Assembly: GCA_014239365.1 (NCBI GenBank)
Contig: JAAZZB010000006.1
Span: 70,307-134,306, forward strand
Source of the DNA: Verrucomicrobiia bacterium
GTDB taxonomy: Bacteria > Verrucomicrobiota > Verrucomicrobiia > Limisphaerales > UBA1100
Direction: 5' to 3'
Length of the DNA: 64,000 nucleotides
Below, piece after piece: positions 1 through 7,859 of the stretch; the first letter of the stretch is position 1, and each line of letters begins with the position of its first letter. The notes under the pieces were generated by a model. That model saw only the letters and a list, made by a program, of their open reading frames with translations, was not told the origin of the DNA and made no database searches. The position numbers and the translations under genes are program-made.

Positions 1-204
1 TAATAAAAAGGGAAGCGCCAACACCACCGCCACGTAGCTCTGCCCGCCATCGCCGAGCGTGCTGTTCCAAATGCCCGCCGCCGCCAGGCCGAAGGTGAGC
101 ACTTGTTTCAGTAAATAATCGTTGCCCGCGCCAAGAAATTGCGTGACCACCAAAGACAAAAAACCTTTGTTGGCCAGCGGATTCTTGGGCGTTGCGTCAC
201 TCAT
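1..204 (-). CDS. MFS transporter, LplT-like (N-terminal part only)
   Basis: Only the first 68 codons are in the window; the gene runs off the left edge. The start is the ATG at 204. The protein opens with a short polar head (MSDATPKNPLANKG) and a first membrane segment containing FLSLVVTQFLGAGND, then a second hydrophobic stretch. The pattern F-L-x-L-x-x-T-Q-F-L-G-A-x-N-D is typical of the first helix of lysophospholipid flippases of the LplT type and of related MFS permeases fused to acyltransferases. It lies 77 bp after a PlsC-type acyltransferase on the same strand, as expected for a split Aas/LplT-like lysophospholipid re-acylation unit. The family call rests on one helix and on context. 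Confidence 0.6.
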   Translation of the reverse strand, partial: MSDATPKNPLANKGFLSLVVTQFLGAGNDYLLKQVLTFGLAAAGIWNSTLGDGGQSYVAVVLALPFLL

Positions 205-281
205 CGCGGCGGCACGTTAACGCAATCGTCGGCGAAAAGGAAAATTGATTCGACCCGGGCGTTCATTGATTAAGTCGATGC

Positions 282-1523
282 TCAAAACAACTCGCCGCCG
301 CAATGGGGATTGGTGGCATTAAGTTCGTCCAGCCCCGCCTGCACGCCTTGTTCAAAATCCTCCGTGAGACCCGCCATCGCTTCGCGCGGCTTGGCGGCAG
401 CGGCGAGTTGTTCGGAAACATCAATCGGTTCGCCCAACCGCACGCGCGCGATGCGTTCGCCGTACGGCGGAAAATCGCGCGAATACAAATCCTCGCGCAT
501 TTTTTCAATCGTCTCGCCCACCCGATCGAGTGTCGATTTTTCGCTAAGATAATTGCCCGCGTAACTCAGAATCCGAAACGCCAAAATCGCTTCATCCGCC
601 CACGTGGCAGCCACGGAATGATCAATCTCGCGCGCGGCACTCGTCCGCACTTTGTGAATCTCCCGCCGCGCGCCGCGAATGCGATCCATTAAATCCGCTC
701 CCGCTTTGGGCGTGATGCCGATTTTGTGTTCGAGCTTTCCGAGGATGAGTTCCGTCGAAGCCCGCAGCAATCCCGGCAAATCGTTGTAGTCCGGATTGGG
801 CGGCAGAAACCCGCGCATCTTCAAATTCCGCTGCACCATCGCGACCCCCACCCGATGCACCTCAGCCACAATGTCGCCGTCCGAATCAATCTCCACTTCC
901 AGCGCCGCCGCCATCTCTGCAAGAATTTCCCGCAAGCGCGGCCGAACATCCGTCACGTGCGAAACCTTGATCGAAACCGGCACGGCAAAAATGCGGCCAC
1001 CCTCCTTCAATTCCTGCTGCGCCTTCATCGCAATATACGCCGGACCATCGAGAAACGGCGTCACGCGGTCGTTCATAAAATACACATTGCCCTCGGGAAA
1101 AATCGTCAACGCATAACGGCCACCAATCACCGAACGCACCGCCTCCTTCAAGCTTTGCCGATCGCTCGCATCGCGATCCACCGAGAACGCGCCCATCCGC
1201 TGCATCACCCACGCCACTCTTGCGTCGCGCTCAAACACATCGTACGCCGCCATAAAAAACGCCCACAACCCAATTTGCCGACACGTCTCCACCATAATTT
1301 GCGGATCGCTGTGCGTCGAATGATTGGGCATCAACAAAACCCGCGCGCCGTGACGCCGATGAATATCCAACAACGGCCCGGCATTTTCCACCTCCACTTT
1401 GGAAATCAAATGCCTAGCCCCCGGCAAATGACAGCGCCCATTCCACTGCGCCCCCAACCACGCAATGAGGCGGTTGGGCTTGGGCGGAAAGTATCGGTAC
1501 GGGCTGTCAGAAAATTGCAACAT
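282..1523 (-). CDS. PlsC-family lysophospholipid acyltransferase
   Basis: This 413-residue protein is predicted to transfer an acyl chain to a glycerolipid at the inner membrane. The acyltransferase block I motif H-x4-D is visible as NHSTHSDP near residue 67, and block III appears as FPEGN near residue 143. The chain is longer than a typical 240-residue PlsC: about 200 residues follow the catalytic domain and are rich in charged helices, with no recognised second domain. There is no strong hydrophobic anchor at the N terminus. The MFS/LplT-like gene follows after 77 bp on the same strand, so a role in acylating imported or flipped lysophospholipid is likely. The acyl donor and acceptor cannot be read from the sequence. 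Confidence 0.8.
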   Translation of the reverse strand: MLQFSDSPYRYFPPKPNRLIAWLGAQWNGRCHLPGARHLISKVEVENAGPLLDIHRRHGARVLLMPNHSTHSDPQIMVETCRQIGLWAFFMAAYDVFERDARVAWVMQRMGAFSVDRDASDRQSLKEAVRSVIGGRYALTIFPEGNVYFMNDRVTPFLDGPAYIAMKAQQELKEGGRIFAVPVSIKVSHVTDVRPRLREILAEMAAALEVEIDSDGDIVAEVHRVGVAMVQRNLKMRGFLPPNPDYNDLPGLLRASTELILGKLEHKIGITPKAGADLMDRIRGARREIHKVRTSAAREIDHSVAATWADEAILAFRILSYAGNYLSEKSTLDRVGETIEKMREDLYSRDFPPYGERIARVRLGEPIDVSEQLAAAAKPREAMAGLTEDFEQGVQAGLDELNATNPHCGGELF

Positions 1524-1586
1524 TCAGTCCGCTGCGAGGCTACAAAAAAACAGGCGATGACTCAAGCCATCGCCCGAGGGCTGAAA

Positions 1587-1650
1587 GTGCTGCCGGCACC
1601 TTGCCGGCAGGCCAAGTGCCACCGATCTGCCGGCAAGATGTCGGCAGCAC
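1587..1650. repeat. Inverted repeat (GTGCTGCCGG family)
   Basis: Two 24-nt arms, 1587-1610 and 1627-1650, are near-perfect reverse complements (GTGCTGCCGGCACCTTGCCG against its complement) around a 16-nt loop. The element sits just beyond the stop codon of the TIM-barrel gene and upstream of the acyltransferase, so it could act as a terminator-like hairpin. It is one of several unrelated hairpin families scattered in this window. Confidence 0.75.
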
Positions 1651-1659
1651 AAAAACCGA

Positions 1660-2553
1660 TCAACCCTTCAACGCCTTCTGCGCACCGGCGGCAGCGATGG
1701 CGAGGCATTGCTTAATATCCGCAATCGGATTGGCGGCGTTTTCCTCGTACTCAAGACTCAACGCCCCATCGGCGGGGAACTTCACTTTCTTCAACGCCTT
1801 AAATACCGCCACCACATCGAGATGGCCTTTGCCCAAAATCACGCCGTGCGTCGATTTTTTCTGCTCGGCAAAATCCTTCAAATGAATGCCGTACAAACGA
1901 TCGCCCAATTTATGAATCACCTCCACCGGATCTTCCGAGCTGCGAATGTAGTGGCCGAGATCCGCGCAGAACCCAATCCGCTTGTCGTGCCCCTTCACCG
2001 CTTTCAAGGCATCATCAATCTTGTCAAACCGCGCACTCGGCCCGTGATTGTGAATCGCAATCCGCACGTCATATTTCGCCACCAACTTGTCGAGGCTATC
2101 AAAAGAATCCGGCTTCGGATCCGCGCTGATATTCCGAATGCCCGCCTGTTTGGCAAACCGGAAAATCTTTTCATTCGCTTCGTGATTGCCGCCAAACCCA
2201 TTCACCCCGTGCGCGCTCACGTGCAAATCGTGCTTCGCCAGCTTCGCATTCATCTCGGCGATCTTCTTTTTGTCCGGCGTAATCGGATAATGCCGCCCGA
2301 AAAACTCCACCCAATGCAGCCCCAAATCCTCCATCTTCTGCAGCGCCCCCTCCTTGCCATCAATCCCAAACGCCCGCAGCGAATAACTCTGAAGCCCCAT
2401 CGGAAAGCCGCCGTATTTTTTGAGAGAATTTTGTGCCGCCTTGCTCAGCCCGCCCTTGGCTGCGAGCAGTTGCGGTACCTCAAACCATGTTGCGCCCGCC
2501 ACAGCCGCAGCCGTCAGTGTGTGTTGAAGAAAAGAACGTCGGTTAATTTGCAT
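1660..2553 (-). CDS. Tat-exported xylose-isomerase-like TIM-barrel protein
   Basis: This 297-residue protein belongs to the sugar phosphate isomerase/epimerase (AP endonuclease 2) superfamily. The start chosen is the ATG at 2553 because a twin-arginine signal follows at once (INRRSFLQHT, then a hydrophobic AAAVAGA stretch), so the enzyme is probably exported folded. Metal-ligand-like residues typical of the fold are visible: SAHG near residue 115, IHNHGP near 165, CADLGHY near 195 and the late LEYEE. A longer reading from 2589 adds 12 residues before the signal and is less likely. The substrate is unknown; such proteins in Verrucomicrobiota often work beside Gfo/Idh oxidoreductases in sugar or inositol conversion, but none is adjacent here. 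Confidence 0.8.
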   Translation of the reverse strand: MQINRRSFLQHTLTAAAVAGATWFEVPQLLAAKGGLSKAAQNSLKKYGGFPMGLQSYSLRAFGIDGKEGALQKMEDLGLHWVEFFGRHYPITPDKKKIAEMNAKLAKHDLHVSAHGVNGFGGNHEANEKIFRFAKQAGIRNISADPKPDSFDSLDKLVAKYDVRIAIHNHGPSARFDKIDDALKAVKGHDKRIGFCADLGHYIRSSEDPVEVIHKLGDRLYGIHLKDFAEQKKSTHGVILGKGHLDVVAVFKALKKVKFPADGALSLEYEENAANPIADIKQCLAIAAAGAQKALKG

Positions 2554-2599
2554 ACGCCAAATGTCCAATGCCCCAGCCCCAATGTCCAATGATTTTTTG

Positions 2600-2665
2600 A
2601 ACCACAGATTACGCAGATGAACACAGATTTTGGTTTCTCTGCGCTAATCTGCGTAATCTGCGGTT
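2600..2665. repeat. Inverted repeat (CCACAGATTACGCAGAT family), copy 1
   Basis: Arms at 2600-2618 and 2647-2665 are exact reverse complements apart from one position (AACCACAGATTACGCAGAT against ATCTGCGTAATCTGCGGTT). The right arm overlaps the stop codon of the flavoprotein gene that ends at 2664. A second copy lies at 13963-14032. Just upstream, 2556-2590 carries the one-sided CCAATGTCCAATG motif, related to the element at 32804. Confidence 0.85.
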
Positions 2666-3728
2666 AACAATGGTTTCCAGCTTTAATACCACAAGCAAGA
2701 TCCGGCAAATACATCGGCGAACTTCCGCACAACACCGCATCCGCTCCGGCCGCAATAAAATCCTCGTAATCCGCCGCACTGGAAACTCCACCCACGGCAG
2801 CCAACGCTAACGAAAGTTTTTCCGAATCAATCACCGCCCGCGCCTCGCGCACGGCGGCCACGCACGGCGCGTGAATGATTCGGCCCATCACACCGGCTTT
2901 CACATAATCCTCGCCAAACACCGGCCGACCATCGTGATGCAACACGGCGCGGGAAATTCCATTCACCAAAGTGATGCCGTTGGCATTACCCGCCACCGCG
3001 TGCAAAAATGCGCGTTGGTTTTCGGCATTTGTCGCATTTTGAAATACCCCAATCTTCAGCAACAACGGCGTATCGCCGATGCCGGTGCGGATAGTTTGCG
3101 TGACCGCTCCACTCAAATCCGCGTCGCAATAAATCTGCCCTTCGGCGGAACAAACATTCGGGCAAGAGTAGTTTGCCTCAATCACATCGGCGCCTGCCTC
3201 AGTGGCCCACGCCGCGCATTGAGCGTAGTCATCGGCCACTTGCGCGGCGCTCCAATTTAGCTCGGGACTGGCAACGACGGAGACGATGAGCATTTGGCCA
3301 TCGCCCATTGCCGCCTTGGCGCGCGCGATGTCTTCCCGCCAAAATTCCGGCGGCATCGACGGCATCCCAAAACACACCGCGGAACTAATCGTTTCAGGAT
3401 CCTCCGACAAAATCTCCGTGGCGAACACCGGCCCTTCGCCCGCATCGGCATTGACGAAAGCCCAGTTCGGCGGCGGATAACATTCGCGCGCGGCGGACCG
3501 CACGGTTTTATACGAAAGCAAATCCCACCCGCGCGCCGCGTAACCTTCAATCCATTTCGCATTCAACAACAAACCCGCAGCAATCCCGAGACGACTGTTG
3601 ACGTGTTGCCCAAGAAACTCCACCCGTTCGTTTGCGGGGATGGCGGGAACATTGGCTGACGATGGAAGCCGCGGGCCGCGCTGGAAGTTTTCTGAATAGC
3701 TCGCGGCGATGTCGTAGGTGCAATCCAC
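2664..3728 (-). CDS. Dihydroorotate/dihydropyrimidine dehydrogenase-like FMN protein
   Basis: This 354-residue protein appears to be a flavin-binding TIM barrel of the DHODH/dihydropyrimidine dehydrogenase group. The most telling segment is ANYSCPNVCS near residue 187, which matches the N-x-S-C-P-N active-site loop of that family. Other support is LLLKIG near 225, TLVNGIS near 255 and the phosphate-binding AVGGVSSA followed by GADAVLCGSSP near the C terminus. The start is a GTG at 3728. There is no FeS ferredoxin domain, unlike PreA. No pyrimidine genes are adjacent, so it could be a biosynthetic DHODH variant or a catabolic or unrelated oxidoreductase. Confidence 0.7.
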   Translation of the reverse strand: MDCTYDIAASYSENFQRGPRLPSSANVPAIPANERVEFLGQHVNSRLGIAAGLLLNAKWIEGYAARGWDLLSYKTVRSAARECYPPPNWAFVNADAGEGPVFATEILSEDPETISSAVCFGMPSMPPEFWREDIARAKAAMGDGQMLIVSVVASPELNWSAAQVADDYAQCAAWATEAGADVIEANYSCPNVCSAEGQIYCDADLSGAVTQTIRTGIGDTPLLLKIGVFQNATNAENQRAFLHAVAGNANGITLVNGISRAVLHHDGRPVFGEDYVKAGVMGRIIHAPCVAAVREARAVIDSEKLSLALAAVGGVSSAADYEDFIAAGADAVLCGSSPMYLPDLACGIKAGNHC

Positions 3729-3759
3729 GCGCGAAGGTAACCCACCGAACCAGCGGCGG

Positions 3760-4710
3760 CTAGGGTTTTACGAAACGATAATTGCCATCGTTCTCGCGCG
3801 CGATGCGTTGGAGGATGTCCGCGCCGGATTTGTCGTGAAAGGCGAGCGTGTTGATGCGCGCCTTGAGTTGGCGATTACCGGCAGCGATCGCATCCAGCGG
3901 CGGGCCATCGGCAAACTGGCCGTCCGTGAGCAACCACACCGTGTCGGGTTTGAGATTAAAACACCACTTCAATGCCTGCGTGGGATTGGTTCCGCCATCC
4001 ACATTCCGCCCGCGCACCCAGTCGGTTGCCCATTTGATATTCTGCGGCGTGCCCGCAAGCATCGCCCGCGCGGGCATTGCTTGAGCGCCGTCACTGAAAA
4101 AATAAATCATAAACCGGTCAGTGGGTTTCAGGCCTTTCAGTGTGGCGCATAATTCCTTTTTCGCGCCGGCCAAGCGACTACCGGACATGCTAAATGATTT
4201 ATCGATGATGAACACAAACTTGTTGCCGCGACTGGCCGTGCCGAAAAAGCTAACACTCTCTTCCGGCTTGGCGCGCAGCATTTTGAGATTCGCCATCGCC
4301 ACCGGATGACGATTGCGCGCGGCGAGGTTCCACCAATATTCGGCAGCGGCTTTATTGACATCCGCGCCACGGCCCTCGAAGAAAAGATTGCCGAGGTTCA
4401 CCTGCGCATTGGCATCACCGGCCTTGGCGCGCCGGACAAGTTCGGCCATCTCAGCACGGGAAAGTACTGGCTCAGGATCAGGCTCCGGCGCGGGTTCATT
4501 CCTCGCTTCAATCTCTTCGCCCTCGGCCACCACAGTTTCGGAGGAATCGTTGGCCACCGGCACAATAGGTTCTGCGGTGAGGGATTGGCCGGATTTTTCC
4601 AAGCGCGGATTGGCGGCAGGCTTAGCCTCTTTTTTTGAACAGCCGGAAATAAAAACGGCAAATAGAAATAAAAGAAGTACGCCCAAAGTCGGGTTTGCGA
4701 AACGCCTCAT
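3760..4710 (-). CDS. Lipoprotein with Sel1 repeats and a von Willebrand A domain
   Basis: The 316-residue product starts at the ATG at 4710 with a lipoprotein signal (hydrophobic core then FISGCSK, Cys about 24). A Pro/Glu-rich linker follows, then about two Sel1 repeats (residues about 85-145, e.g. GDANAQVNLGNLFFEGRG), and a C-terminal von Willebrand A domain. The metal-site motif is DKSFSMSGSR (D-x-S-x-S), with GGTNP and LTDGQ completing the MIDAS pattern, so the domain probably binds a divalent cation and a protein ligand at the envelope. Sel1 plus vWA in one lipoprotein suggests a periplasmic adaptor. The role is unknown. The gene seems to be read from a promoter that nearly abuts its start codon. 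Confidence 0.75.
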   Translation of the reverse strand: MRRFANPTLGVLLLFLFAVFISGCSKKEAKPAANPRLEKSGQSLTAEPIVPVANDSSETVVAEGEEIEARNEPAPEPDPEPVLSRAEMAELVRRAKAGDANAQVNLGNLFFEGRGADVNKAAAEYWWNLAARNRHPVAMANLKMLRAKPEESVSFFGTASRGNKFVFIIDKSFSMSGSRLAGAKKELCATLKGLKPTDRFMIYFFSDGAQAMPARAMLAGTPQNIKWATDWVRGRNVDGGTNPTQALKWCFNLKPDTVWLLTDGQFADGPPLDAIAAGNRQLKARINTLAFHDKSGADILQRIARENDGNYRFVKP

Positions 4711-4746
4711 ATCATTATATATAACACAATTTAAGGTGTTTCGCAA
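4711..4746 (-). promoter_or_regulatory. Putative promoter abutting the vWA lipoprotein start
   Basis: On the minus strand TTGCGA (4741-4746) is followed after 17 nt by TATATA (4718-4723); an overlapping TATAAT is also present slightly closer to the gene. The ATG lies 7 nt after the -10, so transcription would begin at or next to the start codon, giving a leaderless mRNA. No Shine-Dalgarno sequence is visible. Confidence 0.45.
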
Positions 4747-4771
4747 TGGGTGAGGATTGTAGCCCGGCCCG

Positions 4772-4861
4772 GTGGCGCTGACTCGCAAGCTCGTCCCTCC
4801 ATTTCAAATTAACCTCGAAAACACGGAGTTTGGAGGGACGAGCTTGCGAGTCCGAAGCCAC
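4772..4861. repeat. Inverted repeat (CTCGCAAGCTCGTCCCTCC family), copy 1
   Basis: Arms at 4772-4800 and 4832-4861 share a long core (ACTCGCAAGCTCGTCCCTCC and its exact complement), extended outwards by GTGGC...GCCAC with a few mismatches, around a 31-nt loop. It lies between pepA and the vWA lipoprotein. A related element is at 62738-62802, and shorter relatives occur at 23040, 23389 and 45161. Confidence 0.85.
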
Positions 4862-4928
4862 TCAGTTTTAATCGAGTATCGCCTTTAAAAAAACCGCGCC
4901 TCACCGGTGCGAGTGAAGCGAATTATTA

Positions 4929-6368
4929 TTAACTCCCCCACCCTTCCGCCAAACGCACGAGGGTGCGGACGGCGATGCCGGTTGCGCCTTTGCCGGAATT
5001 AGGTTGGGCTTTGTCAAACCACGCAGTGCCGGCGATGTCGAGGTGCGCCCACGGAGTGCCTTCCACGAATTGCTCCAAAAATTTTGCGGCGGTGATGGTG
5101 CCGGCTTTGCGATCGGAACCGGCATTGCGCAGGTCGCTCATATCGCCGCGCATGGGCTCGAGATAATCGGCGTCCATCGGCAGCGGCCAAAAGCGTTCGC
5201 CGCATTCGCGTCCGCGCAATGCGATGCCGTCGCCGAGTGCTTTGTGATTGCCGAGCAACGCCACGCGAACGCTGCCAAGCGCGACGCTCACTGCGCCGGT
5301 GAGCGTGGCGGCGTTGATGATGTGCGTTGCGCCGAGGCGATTGGCGTAAGTGAGCGCATCGGCGAGCACGAGGCGGCCTTCGGCGTCGGTGTTGATGACT
5401 TCGATGGTTTTGCCATTCATCGCGGTGATAATATCGCCCGGGCGCGTGGCGGTTCCGCTGGGCATATTTTCCGCCATCGCGAGCAAACAAGTGACGCGCA
5501 CACGCGGCTGCAAACGGCCGATGGCGGTGATCGCGCCGATCATCGTGGCCGCGCCGCCCATATCGTACTTCATTTTTTCCATCGAATTGGCGGGCTTCAG
5601 CGACAGACCGCCGGTATCAAAAGTAATCCCTTTGCCGACCAGAAAAAGATGGTCATCATTAATTGGATCCTCGGGATTCCAACTGAGCCGAACCATCCGC
5701 GGTGGGCGCACGGAGCCTTGGCCGACGGCGAGGAGCGCGCCTGCACCGAGTTCGCGCAAGTCGTTTTCGTCGAGCACTTCCACTTCTAATCCGGCGGCTT
5801 CACCTTCGCGTGCGGCGCGCGTTGCAAATTCTTCGGGGCCCAAATCGTTGCCGGGAATTTCCACCAACTCGCGCGCGAGGTTCACGCATTCGGCGGTGAT
5901 GCGTCCGGCATCGGCAATCGACTGATCGCCGGTGGTCAGCAAAATGACTTCTTCGACCGGCCACGGTTTTTGTTCTTTATAACCGCTGGGGCGATGTTCA
6001 CCAAAGCCCGCGCCTTCGGCGGCCAATCGCGCGCAAGCATCGGGCGGAAGCAGCAACGCCACCGAGCGACACTTGGCCTTGGCGGCGGCGCGCACAGCTT
6101 GGCCGGCGGCGGCAAACCAATGGCGCGCCATCGGTGCTTCGCCGAGGCCGATGAGAAACACACGCTTCACGGCAGTATCCGGCACGCGATGGATGAGCGT
6201 GCACGCGCCGGTTTTGCCGGTGAATTCGCCGGTCTCGATGAGTTCGCCGGGCAAGCCGCCGAGGCGCGCATCGAGCGCGGCATCCACCGCGGCGCCTTTG
6301 GCCAGCGGCACGGCTAGCGCGTCGACATTGAGTTCTTCCCAGTTTCCAGAATGAAGGGTGATGTTCAT
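4929..6368 (-). CDS. pepA: Leucyl aminopeptidase (M17 family)
   Basis: This cytosolic M17 metallopeptidase (479 residues) removes N-terminal Leu and other residues from peptides. The signature NTDAEGRL near residue 320 is present, as are the metal and catalytic segments GKGITFDTGG near 242 and the C-terminal HLDIAGTAW. Length and domain order (macro-like N domain, catalytic C domain) fit the family. The start at 6368 is supported by an AGGA element about 8 nt upstream; an upstream in-frame start would add 54 low-complexity residues with no family match. It is the last gene of the lipid operon, 16 nt after an acyltransferase, although its chemistry is unrelated. Confidence 0.95.
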   Translation of the reverse strand: MNITLHSGNWEELNVDALAVPLAKGAAVDAALDARLGGLPGELIETGEFTGKTGACTLIHRVPDTAVKRVFLIGLGEAPMARHWFAAAGQAVRAAAKAKCRSVALLLPPDACARLAAEGAGFGEHRPSGYKEQKPWPVEEVILLTTGDQSIADAGRITAECVNLARELVEIPGNDLGPEEFATRAAREGEAAGLEVEVLDENDLRELGAGALLAVGQGSVRPPRMVRLSWNPEDPINDDHLFLVGKGITFDTGGLSLKPANSMEKMKYDMGGAATMIGAITAIGRLQPRVRVTCLLAMAENMPSGTATRPGDIITAMNGKTIEVINTDAEGRLVLADALTYANRLGATHIINAATLTGAVSVALGSVRVALLGNHKALGDGIALRGRECGERFWPLPMDADYLEPMRGDMSDLRNAGSDRKAGTITAAKFLEQFVEGTPWAHLDIAGTAWFDKAQPNSGKGATGIAVRTLVRLAEGWGS

Positions 6369-6384
6369 AATTGTTTTCCTAAAA

Positions 6385-7050
6385 TTAAGTTTTATCCGGC
6401 CCCGGCTCGATTGTCGCAATGGCGTGCAACAAATCGGTGGCGGCTTGGTGATATAATTTTTTGAGCTGTTCTTTGTCTTTGGTTTCGTTTGCCTTGGCCC
6501 GAAGGTCGCGGAAGTCGAGCGGTTCGCCAAACTTTATTTCCACCCGATAAGGACGCGGAAACCAATGATGCCGGTTGAAGGCTTCGTACGAGCCGAATAA
6601 TTTGACGGGAACCACGGGCGCATCGCTCTTGAGAATGATGAGGCCCACGCCGGGCTGCGGGGCTTGGATTTGGCCGGTGTGCGAGCGGGTGCCTTCGGGA
6701 TACATCATCACCGCATCCCCGGCGCGCAGGCGGGTGAAGAAGGTTTTCAAGCCGCGGCCACTGCCGGATTGGTCCACGGGAATGACGCCCCAACTGTGCA
6801 GCAACGTCCCGACCAATGGAACTTTGTAAGCACTGGCGCGCGCGAGGGCGATGACCAATCGCTGCACGGAACAGACCATATAAAATGGATCGAGATAACT
6901 GACGTGATTGGAGGCAAGAATCACGCCGCCGGTTTGCGGCACGCGATCGTTGTGCAATACGCGGCGGCGAATCCAAGTGCGCGTGAATAGCCCCGAGATG
7001 AACCGGGCCAGCCGATACGAAACACCGATGCGCGTGGGGGTTCGTGCCAT
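6385..7050 (-). CDS. PlsC-family 1-acylglycerol-3-phosphate acyltransferase
   Basis: This 221-residue protein has all the main PlsC blocks: SNHVSYLDP (H-x4-D) near residue 49, then the YPEGTRS motif near residue 118 and VVPVKLFGS. One N-terminal amphipathic or membrane segment precedes it. The start at 7050 is 2 nt after the stop of the reductase gene, indicating translation from the same message. In the proposed ether-lipid operon it is the best candidate for the second acylation, adding a chain to 1-alkyl- (or 1-acyl-) glycerol-3-phosphate to give a phosphatidate analogue. That order of steps is inferred from context. Confidence 0.85.
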   Translation of the reverse strand: MARTPTRIGVSYRLARFISGLFTRTWIRRRVLHNDRVPQTGGVILASNHVSYLDPFYMVCSVQRLVIALARASAYKVPLVGTLLHSWGVIPVDQSGSGRGLKTFFTRLRAGDAVMMYPEGTRSHTGQIQAPQPGVGLIILKSDAPVVPVKLFGSYEAFNRHHWFPRPYRVEIKFGEPLDFRDLRAKANETKDKEQLKKLYHQAATDLLHAIATIEPGPDKT

Positions 7051-7052
7051 TG

Positions 7053-7859
7053 CTATTTCCCTTGCCCGCGAAAAATGCGCAGCACTTTGCGGCGCAACAG
7101 CGCGGGCCACAGCGCTTTGAGAATGGGCGCGAGGCGCAGGCGCGGCGGGATGATAAGTTCATGCCGGCGCTCGCGCATCGCGTCGATGATTTCGCGCGCG
7201 CATTGTTCCAGCGTGATGGACTCGTGATTGTGCGAGCGTTTGCTTTCGCCCATCGCCGCGCCATCGCCGGTGCACGCGTTGGCGCGCATTTGGGTGCCTT
7301 GAATCCAATGCGGATGGACGGTCAAAATATCAACGCCGGTTTCCTCCAGCTCGTAGCGCAGCGTATCGCAAAAGCCTTCGAGCGCGTGTTTGCTGGCAAC
7401 GTATCCGGAATGCGCGGGCACGGCGATTTTGCCTTGGATGCTGCCGATGGAAACGACGAGCCCGCCGGACTTCTTAAGCGCGGGCAATGCAAAGTGCAGC
7501 GTGTGCACGAGGCCAAGATAGTTCACCTCCATCAAGCGGCGAAACAAACTGAGGTCAGTCACTTCCTCGAACTTGGCCCACATACTGAGGCCGGCGTTTG
7601 AGATGAGAAAATCAATGCCGCCAAAGCGCTCGGTGGTTTTGGCGATGAGGCGTTCGCAATCTTCGGGCTGCGTGACATCGCCGGTGACGGCCATCGCTTC
7701 GCCGCCCGCCGCTTCGCATTCGGCCACGGCTTCGGCAAGGGCCTCGGCGTTGCGGGCGAATAGCACAATGCGACAACGCCGTGCGGCGAGATCGCGCACG
7801 AGTTGGCGGCCCAAGCCGGATGAGGCGCCGGTGATGATGACAACTTTTTTGGCAAACAT
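7053..7859 (-). CDS. Short-chain dehydrogenase/reductase, possible acyl/alkyl-DHAP reductase
   Basis: A classical SDR of 268 residues. The Rossmann glycine motif is ITGASSGLG at residues 9-17, the NAG motif is near 90, the catalytic Ser lies in SIGSIQG near 140, and the catalytic YVASK is near 152. After the catalytic core the protein ends in a basic-hydrophobic helix (LAPILKALWPALLRRKV) that could hold it at the membrane. Human DHRS7B, the acyl/alkyl-DHAP reductase, is also an SDR with a hydrophobic tail. The gene overlaps the alkyl-DHAP-synthase-like gene by one base (TAATG) and the acyltransferase starts 2 nt later. A ketone reductase role in ether-lipid formation follows from these neighbours; it has not been shown. 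Confidence 0.8.
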   Translation of the reverse strand: MFAKKVVIITGASSGLGRQLVRDLAARRCRIVLFARNAEALAEAVAECEAAGGEAMAVTGDVTQPEDCERLIAKTTERFGGIDFLISNAGLSMWAKFEEVTDLSLFRRLMEVNYLGLVHTLHFALPALKKSGGLVVSIGSIQGKIAVPAHSGYVASKHALEGFCDTLRYELEETGVDILTVHPHWIQGTQMRANACTGDGAAMGESKRSHNHESITLEQCAREIIDAMRERRHELIIPPRLRLAPILKALWPALLRRKVLRIFRGQGK

